A stretch of 8,424 nt of DNA, taken from NCBI GenBank assembly GCA_002690375.1, contig NZEH01000024.1, forward strand, positions 1-8,424. The letters run 5' to 3'. Position 1 is the stretch's first letter. Each line of letters opens with the position of its first letter. Of the stretch, positions 1-6,958 are shown one piece after another. Below the pieces are notes generated by a model that worked only from the letters and a program-made list of their open reading frames with translations, ran no database searches and was not told the DNA's origin. The translations under genes were made by a program, and so were the position numbers. The stretch comes from Dehalococcoidales bacterium (GTDB lineage Bacteria > Chloroflexota > Dehalococcoidia > Dehalococcoidales > ARS1013).

Positions 1-538
1 TGAGCTTTGCCTGAATATCATTGACCCGGTCGGCTATCGCTTGGGGGCTGAAGCCAGAGAATATCACCGTGTGCACTGCCCCGATTCGCCCACAGGCAAG
101 CATAAAAATCGGTAGTTCTGGAATCATGGGTAGATAAAGGGCGACCTTGTCCCCTTTACCTACCCCGAGTCGTTTGAGTACTGAAGCAAAATGATTGACC
201 TCCATAAAGAGGGTGGAGTAGCTTAAGACCCTAGTATCGCCGGGCTCACCCTCCCAGTAGATGGCTACTTTACTTTTTCGCCAAGTTTTAACGTGGCGAT
301 CAACGCACTGGGTGGAGACATTGAGCTTGCCGCCGACAAACCACCGTGCATAAGGTGGCTGCCACTCAAGGACTCGGTCCCATGTTTTAAACCAGTCCAA
401 TTTTTGTGCCTGCTCTGCCCAAAATGCCTCAGGCTCTTCCAGCGAACGGCGATACATTTCGGTATACCGCCTGAGCGGCCATAGATAGACATTAGTCGGC
501 AAATAACTGGAGCTATTCCTTCCTTTGGCATTAGTCAT
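1..538 (-). CDS. acs: Acetyl-CoA synthetase (AMP-forming), N-terminal part, cut by the left edge
   Basis: This would activate acetate to acetyl-CoA through acetyl-adenylate in the cytoplasm. Reading the minus strand from ATG at 536-538 gives 179 open codons that run off the window. The N-terminal ACS cap domain is visible at about residues 24-85 (EEPEAFWAEQAQKLDWFKTW at 34-53, then PPYARWFVGGKLNVSTQCVD at 61-80). The start of the AMP-binding fold follows (IYWEGEPGD at 93-101, YLPMIPELPIFMLACGRIGA at 135-154, HTVIFSGFSPQAIADR at 156-171). The adenylation core and the C-terminal catalytic lysine region lie outside the window. The ATG is the first usable start after an in-frame TAG at about 566-568. 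No good Shine-Dalgarno precedes it, so the exact start is less sure than the identity. It lies downstream of the nucleotidyltransferase on the same strand and has its own promoter between them. Family-level identity is very secure; acetate rather than another short acid as substrate is inferred from the cap domain. Confidence 0.95.
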   Translation of the reverse strand, partial: MTNAKGRNSSSYLPTNVYLWPLRRYTEMYRRSLEEPEAFWAEQAQKLDWFKTWDRVLEWQPPYARWFVGGKLNVSTQCVDRHVKTWRKSKVAIYWEGEPGDTRVLSYSTLFMEVNHFASVLKRLGVGKGDKVALYLPMIPELPIFMLACGRIGAVHTVIFSGFSPQAIADRVNDIQAKL

Positions 539-572
539 TATTTGTTCACTATAAAAGTGTTGGTTCTAAAGA

Positions 573-601
573 ATTATATATCTATCTGTAGGTCTTTACA
601 A
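573..601 (-). promoter_or_regulatory. Sigma70-type promoter of acs
   Basis: On the minus strand, TTGTAA (596-601, 4 of 6 matches to the -35 consensus) is followed by a 17-bp spacer and a perfect TATAAT (573-578). The start of transcription would be near 566, giving a leader of about 28 nt before the acs ATG at 538. The site lies in the 81-bp gap between the nucleotidyltransferase stop and acs, so acs can be transcribed independently of the upstream gene. Confidence 0.65.
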
Positions 602-619
602 AACTGATGGCTGTATTAT

Positions 620-1705
620 TTACCCAACCGTTGTCCCCGGCCAGATTTTGCTTCCCGCTTTTAGTTTATAACCACTGGCTACGGTAACATGGTCTCCCAG
701 CACCGCTTCTTCCACAATGCTTCCATCACCAAGGTGACAGTCGTTGGTGATTATTGAATCCTTTATTTTGACCCTATTCCCTATATTAACTGCTTGCCAG
801 ATAATAGATTCGGTAATCACGGAATCATCCAGTATCACGCTACCATGGCCAATGACCACCGGCCCGGTTAGCCTGACCCTCTCCCCAATAGTGCAGTTAT
901 TGTCTATTACTACTGGTCCTGTTATCTGAGCTGTCGAATGAATATGACTCTTCTCCCCAACAACAACCTCCTGACCTGATGAAAGACCATACTGCCCACC
1001 ACGCCCACTGAGCAGGTCTTTATTTAGCCTGAAGTATTTTTCTGGGGTGCCTATGTCTAGCCAGTAGGCAGAGGAAGGATAAGCATAGATTGGCACGCCC
1101 CGCTCCAGAAGGAGCGGGAATAGCTCGTGCTCAAAGCTGAAGTTGGTCTGGAATGGGATATAAGCCATAACATCTGGCTCTAAGATATAGGTACCAGCAT
1201 TGATCATATTGGTAGTTACCTGACTCCAAGAAGGCTTCTCCAGAAATCGCATCACTCTGCCCTGAGCGTTGGTTTCTATCAACCCGTAGATGGTGGGGTT
1301 ATCAACCGGGGTGAGAGCAATAGTTATCTTTGCATTTCTCCGGCGGTGCAAATCCATCATAGCAGTGATGTCAAGGTCGGTAAAAATATCACCGTTTAGC
1401 GCCAGAAAGATCTCGTCTAAATGTCTTTCAGAATTTTTCACCGCCCCAGCTGTTCCCAACGGGGCTTTTTCTAAAGCATAGTTAAGCTTGACCCCGAACC
1501 GAGAACCATCACCAAAATAGTCTTTAATTGGTTGTGCCAGGTGGCTTATCGCCAGGGTTATCTCCCTTGCCTTATGCCGGCTTAAGTTATCGATAACATG
1601 CTCCAGAAATGGTCTATTAAGCACCGGCACCATGGCTTTCGGTGTATTTATGGTGAGCGGCCTGAGTCTAGTGCCTTGCCCGCCGACGAGGATAACGGCT
1701 TTCAT
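620..1705 (-). CDS. Sugar-nucleotide pyrophosphorylase (mannose-1-phosphate guanylyltransferase-like) with C-terminal beta-helix
   Basis: This 361-residue cytoplasmic enzyme would join a nucleoside triphosphate and a sugar 1-phosphate to make an NDP-sugar for glycans or glycosylation. The nucleotidyltransferase domain covers about residues 1-235. It has the signature GGQGTRLRPLT (8-18), K24 of the TPKAM motif, the substrate loop APLGTAGAVK (81-90), metal-binding D106 in NGDIF, EKP (156-158), NAGTY (169-173) and DIGTPEKY (217-224). Residues 253-360 form hexapeptide repeats of a left-handed beta-helix (for example GPVVIDNNCTIGERVRLTGP). This architecture is that of GDP-mannose or UDP/dTDP-glucose pyrophosphorylases; the base and sugar cannot be decided from motifs alone. 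A strong AAGGAGGG (1709-1716) lies 3 nt upstream of the ATG at its nearest base. The gene is transcribed away from mobB and towards acs. Confidence 0.9.
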   Translation of the reverse strand: MKAVILVGGQGTRLRPLTINTPKAMVPVLNRPFLEHVIDNLSRHKAREITLAISHLAQPIKDYFGDGSRFGVKLNYALEKAPLGTAGAVKNSERHLDEIFLALNGDIFTDLDITAMMDLHRRRNAKITIALTPVDNPTIYGLIETNAQGRVMRFLEKPSWSQVTTNMINAGTYILEPDVMAYIPFQTNFSFEHELFPLLLERGVPIYAYPSSAYWLDIGTPEKYFRLNKDLLSGRGGQYGLSSGQEVVVGEKSHIHSTAQITGPVVIDNNCTIGERVRLTGPVVIGHGSVILDDSVITESIIWQAVNIGNRVKIKDSIITNDCHLGDGSIVEEAVLGDHVTVASGYKLKAGSKIWPGTTVG

Positions 1706-1766
1706 TAACCCTCCTTAGCATAAAGAGTATCTCTAGCAGCAATGTAGTGTTTTCCTAGAGCTTCAT

Positions 1767-1795
1767 AGTATATAATAACAGAGCCACTTTTGGAA
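1767..1795 (-). promoter_or_regulatory. Weak candidate promoter of the nucleotidyltransferase gene
   Basis: On the minus strand, TATACT (1767-1772, 5 of 6 matches) lies 17 bp from TTCCAA (1790-1795, 3 of 6). The leader would be about 55 nt. The -35 part falls inside the hairpin-type dyad at 1784-1800. The match is modest and the region is AT-rich, so this is tentative. Confidence 0.3.
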
Positions 1796-1800
1796 AGTGG
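1784..1800. repeat. Perfect 7-bp inverted repeat with 3-bp loop in the divergent intergenic region
   Basis: CCACTTT (1784-1790), TGG loop, AAAGTGG (1794-1800). Neither strand has a T-run after it, so it does not look like an intrinsic terminator. Its position over the possible -35 of the leftward promoter suggests an operator or a hairpin, but nothing in the sequence names a regulator. Confidence 0.6.
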
Positions 1801-1839
1801 GCAGACTGTGATTTGAGTTTTGCTATCAGCCCTAGAGGC

Positions 1840-1883
1840 TTATAAGTGGTATTAATTGCACTACAGCCGCAAAAAACTTATAA
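1840..1883. repeat. Spaced 8-bp inverted repeat flanking the mobB -35 and overlapping its -10
   Basis: TTATAAGT (1840-1847) and its exact reverse complement ACTTATAA (1876-1883) are separated by 28 bp. The left arm lies upstream of the candidate -35 at 1856 and the right arm overlaps the candidate -10 at 1879. The arms are AT-rich, so chance occurrence is quite possible. Confidence 0.35.
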
Positions 1884-1884
1884 T
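1856..1884 (+). promoter_or_regulatory. Candidate sigma70-type promoter for the mobB-folE gene run
   Basis: TTGCAC (1856-1861, 3 of 6 matches to the -35 consensus, TTG intact), a 17-bp spacer, then a perfect TATAAT (1879-1884). Transcription would begin near 1891. That leaves only about 13 nt before the ATG at 1904 but about 37 nt before the ATG at 1928, which supports the later start for mobB. No other promoter of similar quality is seen before the following five genes. Confidence 0.5.
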
Positions 1885-1908
1885 AGACCAATAGTCCAAC
1901 TACATGGA

Positions 1909-1916
1909 AAGGAGAG
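1909..1916 (+). promoter_or_regulatory. Ribosome binding site that decides the mobB start
   Basis: AAGGAGAG lies between the two in-frame ATG codons at 1904 and 1928. It can only serve the ATG at 1928, 11 nt downstream, which is a rather long spacing. No purine-rich site precedes the ATG at 1904. Confidence 0.45.
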
Positions 1917-1927
1917 AAACTGGAGAA

Positions 1928-2584
1928 ATGCCCCCCATAGTTTCGATAGTCGGTAAATCAGGATCAGGAAAGACAACCCTTCTAGAAAAACTGGTATGGG
2001 AACTAAAGTCAAGGGATTACCGAGTAGCTACCATCAAGCATAGCCACCACAGCTTTGAAATGGACAAACCAGGTAAGGACAGCTGGCGTCATCTCCAAGC
2101 CGGAAGTGAGGCTACAGCTATCAGCTCCCCGGATAAGATTGTACTGATGAAGCCAGTGGCCAAGGAGCTAACCCTTGACGAGGCAGCACACATCTTCGGT
2201 GAAGACTACGACATTATACTTGCCGAGGGTTTCAAGCAGGGCAACTCACCTAAAATAGAGGTTCATCGCCGGGAGGTTGGCCCACCCTTTGACACTGCGA
2301 GTAAACTTATAGCAATTGCTACCGATGAGCTCTTAAAGACCAAGACCCGACAGTTCTCACTAGAGGATGTTAAGGGTTTAGCTGACCTACTGGAGCAAGG
2401 CTTCATAAAGCCCCAAAGAGAAAGACTCACTCTTTACATAAATAATGCTCCCACAACCTTAAACATCTTTCCCAAAAAGATTATCGGTAATGTCCTGTTA
2501 GGCATGGTCTCCAGCCTGAAAGGGATAGCACCAGTAAAAAGCCTTGAGATTTCTCTAAGGAGACGGCCAGATAAGACCGACTGA
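1928..2584 (+). CDS. mobB: MobB-type molybdopterin-guanine dinucleotide biosynthesis GTPase with a C-terminal extension
   Basis: MobB proteins are cytoplasmic P-loop GTP-binding partners of MobA in forming the guanine dinucleotide molybdenum cofactor used by molybdo- and tungstoenzymes. The 218-residue reading has a Walker A motif GKSGSGKT (9-16), the MobB region KHSHHSFEMDKPGKDSWRHL (37-56) with the following QAG, and a Walker B-like DIILAEGFKQ (95-104) followed by PKIEVHRRE. The MobB core ends near residue 160. Residues about 165-212 form an added segment (LTLYINNAPTTLNIFPKKII, then GMVSSLKGI and a basic tail) not present in the roughly 170-residue E. coli MobB as I know it. An in-frame ATG at 1904 would add eight residues (MERRETGE) but has no ribosome site and sits close to the predicted transcript start. 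It is the first gene of a six-gene plus-strand run, with 36 bp to the next. Confidence 0.88.
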   Translation: MPPIVSIVGKSGSGKTTLLEKLVWELKSRDYRVATIKHSHHSFEMDKPGKDSWRHLQAGSEATAISSPDKIVLMKPVAKELTLDEAAHIFGEDYDIILAEGFKQGNSPKIEVHRREVGPPFDTASKLIAIATDELLKTKTRQFSLEDVKGLADLLEQGFIKPQRERLTLYINNAPTTLNIFPKKIIGNVLLGMVSSLKGIAPVKSLEISLRRRPDKTD

Positions 2585-2604
2585 GCTATTTGTCTACCCC
2601 AAAA

Positions 2605-2610
2605 AAGAGG
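2605..2610 (+). promoter_or_regulatory. Ribosome binding site for a TTG start
   Basis: AAGAGG ends 10 nt before the TTG at 2621. An in-frame TAA at 2612-2614 lies between them, so TTG 2621 is the first usable start of the following reading frame. Confidence 0.5.
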
Positions 2611-2620
2611 CTAACTATTC

Positions 2621-3895
2621 TTGGCGAAAAAGAAGGTAGAAAGACCAAAAGACAAATTTACCAAACGCCAGCTTTCCCGATGGCAACAACAGCAGAGAAG
2701 GCAGCGGATTATCATGAGTATTGGTGTTTCCGTTATTGCTGTTGTCATTGGGCTTATCATTGCTGGAATCTATTATGGGTGGTATCTGGCCGAGTATAAG
2801 CCTCTCAAGCAAACCGTAATTGAGGTAAATAACACCAAATTTAATATGGATTACTACATAAAAACGCTTAGGCATCACGCTGGAGGTCAAGACGCCCAGT
2901 ATATTGAGTTCTTACTTGCGCCGGTATTAGAAAGCATTGAACAGGGGGAACTCATCAGGGAGAAGGCCTTAGAACTGGGTATCAGTATCAGCGATAGTGC
3001 AGTTAGTGATGAGCTAGATAGCCGTGAGCTGCCCCATAATCAGGCAGTTAGTGACATAGTTAGAACTCAGCTACTATTTGAGAAGTTGAGGCAAGAGTAT
3101 TTTGATCCACAGTTACCACCCTCGGCTGAGCAGAGACATATAATGGCCATGTTCTTAGAAAGCCAAAGCCAGGCGGCTGAGGCCAGAGTCAGGCTGGAGA
3201 CCGGAGAAGACTTTGCCCAACTCGCCAGCGAGCTTTCCCTAGATAGCCTTACCAAGGAGGAGGCCGGTGACCTTGGCTGGCGACCCAGAGGGGTTCTGGA
3301 GGAGCTACTTGATACGCCGTTATTTGAGAATTTTGTTTTTGACTCCGAGGTGGGATTATTAAGTCAGCCACTCTATGATGAGGATAAATCCAAAAGTCTG
3401 GGATACTGGCTGATTCGAGTCTTGGAAAGGGATGAAGAGACGGAAGAAGCCCATGTTCAGGCAATACTGCTAACAAGCTGGGAAGAGGCACAAAATATAA
3501 AAGCTAGGCTCGAGGCTGGTGAGGATTTTGCCCAGGTAGCTGGTGAGCTTTCCCAGCTACCTGGTGCTGATGAAAACAAAGGTGACCTTGACTGGCTCAC
3601 CCCAGGTAATATGAGCCAAGCCATTGACGACTTTATATTTTCTCCAGAGACTGAGCTTGGTATTATAAGTGAGCCGATTGGCGATGAGACGGCAACGACC
3701 AACGGCGGCTACTGGCTGTTTGAGGTTCTGGATAGTAGTACTAGGGAAATTTCTGATGAGGATAGGAATTCGCTGATATCTAAAACTATGAATGATTGGC
3801 TGACAGCTCTTATGGATGACCCAGAAAACAGAATAGTTAGTTATCTGAATGATGAGATGAGAGCATTTGCAACAAGCAGAGTTCAGGCAAGCTAA
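2621..3895 (+). CDS. Membrane-anchored SurA/PrsA-like protein with two parvulin-type domains
   Basis: This 424-residue protein probably acts outside the cytoplasmic membrane as a folding factor. It starts at TTG. A very basic, Gln/Arg-rich cytoplasmic tail (1-29) precedes one membrane segment (about 30-56, IIMSIGVSVIAVVIGLIIAG). No cysteine follows, so it is membrane-anchored rather than a lipoprotein. Residues about 64-165 resemble the SurA N-terminal helical domain. Two parvulin-like domains follow, at about 168-268 and 277-370, each with the helix RLExGEDFAQxAxELS and a GDLxW motif (GDLGW 216-220, GDLDW 321-325). By eye, both active-site histidines are replaced in both domains: Ala176 and Ala281 where RHIL has His, and Trp263 and Trp365 where GYH has His. 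It may therefore be a chaperone rather than an active prolyl isomerase. The C-terminus (371-424) is an acidic helical tail. It lies 24 bp before hom. Confidence 0.85.
   Translation: MAKKKVERPKDKFTKRQLSRWQQQQRRQRIIMSIGVSVIAVVIGLIIAGIYYGWYLAEYKPLKQTVIEVNNTKFNMDYYIKTLRHHAGGQDAQYIEFLLAPVLESIEQGELIREKALELGISISDSAVSDELDSRELPHNQAVSDIVRTQLLFEKLRQEYFDPQLPPSAEQRHIMAMFLESQSQAAEARVRLETGEDFAQLASELSLDSLTKEEAGDLGWRPRGVLEELLDTPLFENFVFDSEVGLLSQPLYDEDKSKSLGYWLIRVLERDEETEEAHVQAILLTSWEEAQNIKARLEAGEDFAQVAGELSQLPGADENKGDLDWLTPGNMSQAIDDFIFSPETELGIISEPIGDETATTNGGYWLFEVLDSSTREISDEDRNSLISKTMNDWLTALMDDPENRIVSYLNDEMRAFATSRVQAS
3182..3553 (+). repeat. Diverged internal duplication: the parvulin-domain helix repeated within one gene
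   Basis: The segment encoding residues 188-206 (ARVRLETGEDFAQLASELS, 3182-3238) recurs at residues 293-311 (IKARLEAGEDFAQVAGELS, 3497-3553), 105 residues apart. Flanking elements match in order (H-x-x-A at 173-176 and 278-281; GDLxW at 216 and 321; GYWL at 261 and 363). This is an old tandem duplication of a whole domain, not a recent DNA repeat. Confidence 0.75.
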
Positions 3896-3919
3896 AACCA
3901 AACCAGGGGTGCTAAAACA

Positions 3920-5221
3920 ATGAGGAAGCAAAGCATCGGCATTGGCTTAATGGGACTGGGGGTAATTGGCGGACAGGTAGCCAGAGTTTTAATGGATAAG
4001 GCAGAAATTCTAACAGATCCGGCCGGTTGTCCCCTTGTCCTTAGAAGAATAAAGGTGTTAGAGTCAGATCTATCCCGTCCGCAGGTGAAGGAAATGGAGC
4101 CTCAGCTTTTTACTACCGATGATGAGGAATTCTTTAAAACACCTGACATGGATATAGTAGTTGAGGCAATCGGGGGTGAGAATCCAGCACGGCAGTATCT
4201 GAAAAGGGCACTCGCAATGGGTAAGCATGTAGTTACCTCGAACAAGGAAGTTATTGCTAAGCATGGGGCAGAACTCATGGCTTTAGCTCAACAAAATAAT
4301 GTTGGTTTGCGTTATGAAGCCAGCGTCGGTGGTGGCATTCCCTTAATAGCCCCTTTTCAGCGTGATCTGGTAGCAAATAAAATAAACGGCATCTATGCCA
4401 TAATAAACGGGACTACCAATTATATTCTCACCAGAATGTCGCAGGAGAAAGTCGACTTTGCCGCGGTTCTTGACCAAGCCCAAAAGCTGGGCTATGCCGA
4501 AGCCGACCCCGGAAATGATATAGAGGGCATAGATGCCGCCTACAAACTGGCTATTCTAGCCTCTTTAGCCTTTAAGAGCCAAATCCGACCAGATGATATC
4601 TACCGTGAGGGGATTGCGCGCCTAGCCAGCCGTGATTTCCAATATGCTAAAGAGCTGGGCTTTACCATAAAACTGCTAGCCATAGCTAAAGGGAGCGATA
4701 AGACAATTGAACTCCGGGTTCACCCAGCGTTTGTTCCCGAAGACTCTTTCCTAGCTAAAGTTGACGGGGTTTATAATGCAGTTATGGTTGATGGTGACCT
4801 CGTGGGCAAGGTAATTTTCCTCGGTGAGGGTGCCGGTCCACTACCTACCGGTAGTGCTGTTATCGCTGATGTTGTCTTGTCAGCGCGCGATACTGTCTCC
4901 GGTGTCGGCTCTAGAACTATGCAGCAACTTAAGCCAGATAGAACTATTAAACCGATGACCGAGATTGAGACACGCTACTACATCAGGACAAATGTCGCTG
5001 ACCGCGCCGGCGTCATGGCTCAAATTTCCCAAGTTTTAGGTAACCATAATATCTGCATTTCTTCGGTTATCCAGAAAGAAGCTGATGAACTACTTGAAAC
5101 GGCAGAAATTGTTATCATGACCCATCCGGCTAAAGAGGCGGCAGTACAAAAGGCTCTTGAGGAGCTTGAACACCTAGAGGTGGTTAAGGAGATAAATAAC
5201 TTTATCCGGGTTGAGGTTTAA
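3920..5221 (+). CDS. hom: Homoserine dehydrogenase with C-terminal ACT domain
   Basis: It reduces aspartate 4-semialdehyde to homoserine with NAD(P)H in the pathway to threonine, methionine and isoleucine. The 433-residue length is typical of the monofunctional, ACT-bearing form. The Rossmann dinucleotide motif is GLMGLGVIGGQV (9-20), followed by VVEAIGG (80-86) and TSNKE with the conserved lysine K109. The catalytic domain shows EASVGGGIPLI (133-143), NGTTNYILTRM (163-173) and GYAEADPGNDIEGIDAAYKL (191-210). E194, D200, D205 and K209 have the spacing of the yeast enzyme's active-site E208, D214, D219 and K223. The ACT domain (about 352-425, YYIRTNVADRAGVMAQISQV) suggests feedback control by threonine. 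GGGG-containing sequence at 3904-3910 is a fair ribosome site for the ATG. thrC starts 5 bp after the stop, so the two are probably translated together. Confidence 0.96.
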   Translation: MRKQSIGIGLMGLGVIGGQVARVLMDKAEILTDPAGCPLVLRRIKVLESDLSRPQVKEMEPQLFTTDDEEFFKTPDMDIVVEAIGGENPARQYLKRALAMGKHVVTSNKEVIAKHGAELMALAQQNNVGLRYEASVGGGIPLIAPFQRDLVANKINGIYAIINGTTNYILTRMSQEKVDFAAVLDQAQKLGYAEADPGNDIEGIDAAYKLAILASLAFKSQIRPDDIYREGIARLASRDFQYAKELGFTIKLLAIAKGSDKTIELRVHPAFVPEDSFLAKVDGVYNAVMVDGDLVGKVIFLGEGAGPLPTGSAVIADVVLSARDTVSGVGSRTMQQLKPDRTIKPMTEIETRYYIRTNVADRAGVMAQISQVLGNHNICISSVIQKEADELLETAEIVIMTHPAKEAAVQKALEELEHLEVVKEINNFIRVEV

Positions 5222-5226
5222 ACCGG

Positions 5227-6288
5227 ATGGCTATAATGAAAGTCGGAGTTCTATTTAGGTATAAAGAATTCCTGCCCGTTACGCCTAATACTCCCCTGTT
5301 TACCTTGGGTGAAGGGGATACCCCTCTGGTCAGATCTCGCCAGTTGGAGAAGGAGATTGGTTGTGGGGAGCTCTATTTTAAACTGGAAGGGTGTCAACCT
5401 AGCGGCTCATTTAAGGATCGAGGTATTGTAGTTGCCGTAGCCAAAGCCCTAGAAGCCGGCAGTAAGGCAATAATGTGTGCTTCCACCGGCAATACCAGCG
5501 CCTCGGCAGCAGCCTATGCTGCCTACTCAGGACTTAGTGCTATTTTCATTATTCCCGCAGGCAAGATTGCCCCAGGTAAACTGGCTCAGGCTATCGCTCA
5601 TGGTGCCAAAATAGTTGCCATCAGGGGTAATTTTGACAACGCTCTAAAACTGGTACGAACTCTAACTCAGAAACATCCGGTGGCACTAGTAAACTCAATC
5701 AATCCTCATCGCATCGATGGACAAAAAACGGCTGCCTTTGAGATTGTTGACGCCCTAGGTGATGCCCCTGACGAGCTTTTTATCCCAGTAGGTAATGCCG
5801 GCAATATTACTGCTTACTGGAAAGGCTTTACTGAATATTATCAGGCGGGCAGGGCAACAAGTAAGCCTAGAATGAGGGGTTTTCAAGCTGATGGTGCCGC
5901 CCCTATTGTCCGTGGGTATCCTATTAAGAAACCGAAGACCATCGCCACCGCCATACAAATCGGCAACCCAGCTAGCTGGCAAAAGGCAGTTAGCGCTCGC
6001 GATGAGTCAGGTGGCACTATTGATATGGTTAGTGATGATGAGATTATGGCCTCTTACCGGCTCATGGCGGCTAAAGAAGGTATCTTTGGTGAGCCAGCTT
6101 CAGCGGCCTCTTTAGCCGGGCTTATCAAGCTTTCTCACCAAGGGATGGATTTTAAGCAAAAGCGTGTGGTCTGCATTGTCACCGGTACAGGGCTTAAGGA
6201 CCCTGACATTGCCGTTAAGGTTGATAAGAAGTTTCTTGAGCTTCCGGCTGACCTTGATGCTATTGAGCGGGCGTTGGGCTGGGGTTAA
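5227..6288 (+). CDS. thrC: Threonine synthase
   Basis: It converts O-phosphohomoserine to threonine with pyridoxal phosphate. The protein has 353 residues, the short form of the fold-type II family. The PLP lysine is K63 in SGSFKDRG (59-66), preceded by LGEGDTPLV (27-35). The STGNTSAS loop (86-93) binds substrate, PVGNAGN (187-193) is the glycine-rich PLP phosphate loop, and EPASAASLAGL (289-299) and VTGTGLKDP (318-326) complete the family pattern. The start codon lies 5 bp after the hom stop; a second ATG at 5236 (MKVGVLFRY) is a possible alternative because neither has a strong ribosome site of its own. GAGG at 5213-5216 inside hom may serve it. Homoserine kinase, needed between the two enzymes, is not in the window. 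Confidence 0.95.
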   Translation: MAIMKVGVLFRYKEFLPVTPNTPLFTLGEGDTPLVRSRQLEKEIGCGELYFKLEGCQPSGSFKDRGIVVAVAKALEAGSKAIMCASTGNTSASAAAYAAYSGLSAIFIIPAGKIAPGKLAQAIAHGAKIVAIRGNFDNALKLVRTLTQKHPVALVNSINPHRIDGQKTAAFEIVDALGDAPDELFIPVGNAGNITAYWKGFTEYYQAGRATSKPRMRGFQADGAAPIVRGYPIKKPKTIATAIQIGNPASWQKAVSARDESGGTIDMVSDDEIMASYRLMAAKEGIFGEPASAASLAGLIKLSHQGMDFKQKRVVCIVTGTGLKDPDIAVKVDKKFLELPADLDAIERALGWG

Positions 6289-6327
6289 TAATAACTTGAC
6301 ATAAAGTAAAAAAGCAGGAGATCAAAA

Positions 6328-6921
6328 ATGACCAAAGAAACCAGTACGGACATAGAGCCATTTTATCACCACTACCCCAGATTGACCGTTGTGGTTACTA
6401 CTCAAGCCGGAGAAAGAGATAATGCTATGGCGGTAGCTTGGCATATGCCAGTCTCCAGAAAACCACCTCTCTACGCGGTATCCATTTCACCCAAGCGGTT
6501 TACCTATGAGCTCATTTTAGAAAGTAAGAAGTTTGCCATTAATTTTCTACCTGCCAGTAAAGCTGAGCTGGTTGCTGCAGTAGGTGGTAGCAAGGGTAGA
6601 GAGATAGATAAGTTTCAGACTTTTAAAATTGTAACTGATAATCCAATTAAGACAAAGGCTCCAATCCTAAAAGCAGCCTATGCTGCCTATGAATGCAAAG
6701 TAGTTGATGACAGTCCTTTTGGTGACCACAGGCTATTGGTAGGGGAGATTTTAGCAGTACACTACCAAAAAGAGGTCTTTACTCAAAATGAAACGCTTAA
6801 TTTAGAAAAGGTCAGCCCGGTTCTATATCTGGGCAGTGACCAGTACCTTGGCATATCGGATTATATTGTAAGAACTCTGGACAGAGAGTGCTGGGTCAAC
6901 TATTTGAAGGGTCAGCTATAA
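6328..6921 (+). CDS. Flavin reductase-like (flavoredoxin-type) FMN-binding protein
   Basis: A 197-residue cytoplasmic protein of the flavin reductase-like family, a split-barrel FMN-binding fold. Members reduce free flavin or, as flavoredoxins, carry electrons through bound FMN; the partner here is unknown. Visible family features are the N-terminal strand RLTVVVTTQAG (18-28), the flavin-contact region DNAMAVAWHMPVSRKPPLYA (31-50), VSISPKRFTYELI (51-63), FAINFLP (69-75), and the barrel segment FGDHRLLVGEILAVHYQ (131-147). The C-terminal part PVLYLGSDQYLGI (164-176) is also typical. It starts at ATG with AGGAG (6316-6320) 7 nt upstream. It follows thrC by 39 bp and precedes folE by 37 bp. Nothing in the sequence ties it to threonine or pteridine synthesis. 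Confidence 0.85.
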   Translation: MTKETSTDIEPFYHHYPRLTVVVTTQAGERDNAMAVAWHMPVSRKPPLYAVSISPKRFTYELILESKKFAINFLPASKAELVAAVGGSKGREIDKFQTFKIVTDNPIKTKAPILKAAYAAYECKVVDDSPFGDHRLLVGEILAVHYQKEVFTQNETLNLEKVSPVLYLGSDQYLGISDYIVRTLDRECWVNYLKGQL

Positions 6922-6958
6922 GTATTCTTATGGTAACAAGTTTATAAGGAGCGCTTAG

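Noticed and set aside
265..531. 88-codon minus-strand open frame overlapping the acs N-terminus
   Set aside because: It lies in another frame of the same strand as acs, which is strongly conserved there; the peptide has no recognisable features.
1784..1800. Hairpin as an intrinsic terminator
   Set aside because: The 7-bp stem has no T-run on either side and sits between divergent gene starts, where no gene ends.
2590..2799. Short plus-strand frame starting at a TTG after mobB
   Set aside because: It overlaps the basic tail and membrane segment of the parvulin-like protein in another frame, and its sequence looks like a shifted reading of it.
3557..3931. 124-codon minus-strand open frame opposite the end of the parvulin-like gene
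   Set aside because: It is antisense to a gene with clear domains, crosses into the hom start and has no family features; it is a shadow frame.
6296..6324. Consensus TTGACA between thrC and the flavoprotein gene as a promoter
   Set aside because: At 17 bp spacing the -10 would be AGATCA, a poor match that also overlaps the ribosome binding site; there would be no leader.
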